DNA of 64,000 bases from assembly GCA_965153455.1 (NCBI GenBank), contig OZ234493.1, forward strand, positions 15,304,213 to 15,368,212, written 5' to 3'. The translations under genes were made by a program, and so were the position numbers. The number at the start of each line of letters is the position of its first letter. The first letter of the stretch is position 1. A model generated the notes under the pieces. That model worked only from the letters and a program-made list of their open reading frames with translations. It did no database searches and was not told the DNA's origin. This DNA is from Sphagnum compactum. Taxonomy: Eukaryota > Bryophyta > Sphagnopsida > Sphagnales. Positions 63,132-64,000 of this stretch are shown here, in pieces.

Positions 63132-63482
63132 CCTAATAAGTAAGCCCCACAACCTAAAGCAGCAAAAAAAATAAAAATTTGCTACAAAATCCGGCTAACG
63201 GGGGTATTCCTGCATATGAAAACATAGTAATAGACAAGGTAATAGCTAAAATAGGATTGGTTTTGGCTAAAGCACCTAAATCTGCTATATATTTGAAACG
63301 GTTTTGACGTAATGCTAAAACTATGGCAAATACATTGATGGTCATTAATACATAAATAAAGACACCAATTAATAACGATTGAATTCCTTCTATGGTTCCA
63401 CATGAAAAACCGATAAAAAGATAACCTACATGTCCAATAGAACTATAAGCTAAAAGTCTCTTGACTTTGTTTTGGGCCATGC
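63131..63482 (-). pseudogene. nad2: Mitochondrial nad2 fragment
   Basis: Encodes [95 protein letters not shown], a central transmembrane part of NADH dehydrogenase subunit 2 (complex I). A one-base frameshift in the T run near 63,168 breaks the frame. Past it, AALGCGAYLLG is readable to the trnY junction. Partial at both ends. Confidence 0.94.
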
Positions 63483-63483
63483 C

Positions 63484-63686
63484 TGGAGCTCTTTTTCTAT
63501 TGTTTCTCTCCGCCATTTTTCTAATCGCGGGTTGGTTACATCTACAACCTAAATGGAAACCAAGTATTTCATGGTTCAAAAATGCTGAATCTCGTCTCAA
63601 TCATCATTTGTTAGGACTTTTTGGAGTTAGTTCCCTAGCTTGGACGGGACATTTAGTCCATGTGGCTATCCCCGAATCAAGAGAAT
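63484..63686 (+). pseudogene. psaB: Plastid psaB fragment
   Basis: Encodes [66 protein letters not shown]: an internal part of the photosystem I P700 apoprotein A2, covering one transmembrane segment and the LNHHL region. Open through the fragment but cut at both ends, joining nad2 on the left and nad4 on the right. Confidence 0.94.
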
Positions 63687-64000
63687 GACTGACACAAGAT
63701 TCGACTTGTAAAATATTATGGAGGTCTAGTCAGCACCATGCCAATGTTCTCTACTATTTTCTTATTTTTTACTTTAGCCAATATGAGTTTACCTGGTACT
63801 AGCAGCTTTATTGGGGAATTTCTTATTTTAGTAGGAGCTCTCCAAAGAAATAGCTTAGTGGCCACATTAGCAGCACTTGGGATGATTTTAGGTGCAGCTT
63901 ATTCTCTTTGGCTATATAATCGTGTGATTTTTGGGAATTTCAAACATAAATTCCTCCAAAAATTTTCCGATTTAAATAGAAGAGAAGTTCTAATATTTTT
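63687..64000 (+). pseudogene. nad4: Mitochondrial nad4 fragment, continues beyond the window
   Basis: The frame from the joint reads D, stop, HKIRLVKYYGGLVST, then MFSTIFLFFTLANMSLPGTS, SFIGEFLILVGALQRNSLVA, LAALGMILGAAYSLWLYNRV and KFSDLNRREVLIF at the window edge. This is the C-terminal half of NADH dehydrogenase subunit 4 (complex I). The second codon is TGA where nad4 has Arg (CGA), a C-to-T change. Thereafter the frame is open to the end. No intron is seen within this piece. Confidence 0.95.

Larger units (their letters stand above)
62096..64000. other. Mosaic nuclear insertion of plastid and mitochondrial fragments
   Basis: At least six organellar pieces of about 140-330 bp follow one another with little between them: plastid 23S (+), unnamed frame (-), plastid rpoC1 (+), plastid trnD/trnY (-), mitochondrial nad2 (-), plastid psaB (+), mitochondrial nad4 (+, runs off the end). 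It sits inside the gag region of Gypsy B. The mixture of organelles, truncation of every gene and alternating strands fit a nuclear insertion assembled by end joining. A transferred stretch of plastid-laden mitochondrial DNA is the alternative. Confidence 0.85.

Overview
This window reads as nuclear DNA from a land plant. The two intact genes are plant-type: an N-myristoylated CDK-like kinase, and a ubiquitin-L40 fusion whose ubiquitin part carries the plant residues Ser19, Asp24 and Ala57. Interstitial telomere repeats are TTTAGGG-type, the DNA is AT-rich, and the rest is mostly decayed transposons and repeats. The right edge holds scrambled plastid and mitochondrial fragments. Their reading (rpoC1, nad4, nad2) reminds me of a bryophyte, lycophyte or fern rather than a flowering plant, but that impression comes from memory and I hold it weakly.

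Layout. 1-33 kb is gene-poor. It contains head-to-head telomere repeats (1.0 and 1.4 kb), a broken hAT-like transposase (4.5-5.8 kb), an extremely AT-rich block (7.6-9.1 kb), a broken pogo/Tigger-like transposase (13.5-15.7 kb), a 394-bp MITE with terminal inverted repeats and target duplication (22.3 kb), a broken PIF/Harbinger pair (transposase on +, Myb/trihelix-like partner on -, 29.0-31.3 kb), several tandem repeats, and at least six copies of an unnamed dispersed repeat. 33.5-35.1 kb is an intact five-exon ubiquitin-60S ribosomal protein L40 gene (+). 40.4-44.3 kb is an eight-exon CDK-like kinase gene (-) with a low-complexity leader and upstream teloboxes. 45.3-52 kb is repeats and intergenic DNA.

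52.1-62.1 kb holds two decayed Gypsy retroelements in tandem, both on the minus strand. One candidate LTR (57,591-58,043) lies between them, with a primer-binding-like site on one side and a polypurine tract on the other. The left element lost its integrase and 3' LTR. The right one is cut inside its gag region by organellar DNA. From about 62.1 kb to the end there is a mosaic of short pieces in mixed orientation: plastid 23S rRNA, an unnamed frame, rpoC1, trnD-trnY, mitochondrial nad2, plastid psaB and mitochondrial nad4. Most changes from the usual organellar sequence look like C-to-T or G-to-A decay.

Only the ubiquitin-L40 and kinase genes look functional. They are unrelated housekeeping and signalling loci with short introns (about 100-450 bp). 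No novel operon-like system is present. The most unusual structures are the two-organelle mosaic, the tandem Gypsy pair around one LTR, and the inverted telomeric repeats.
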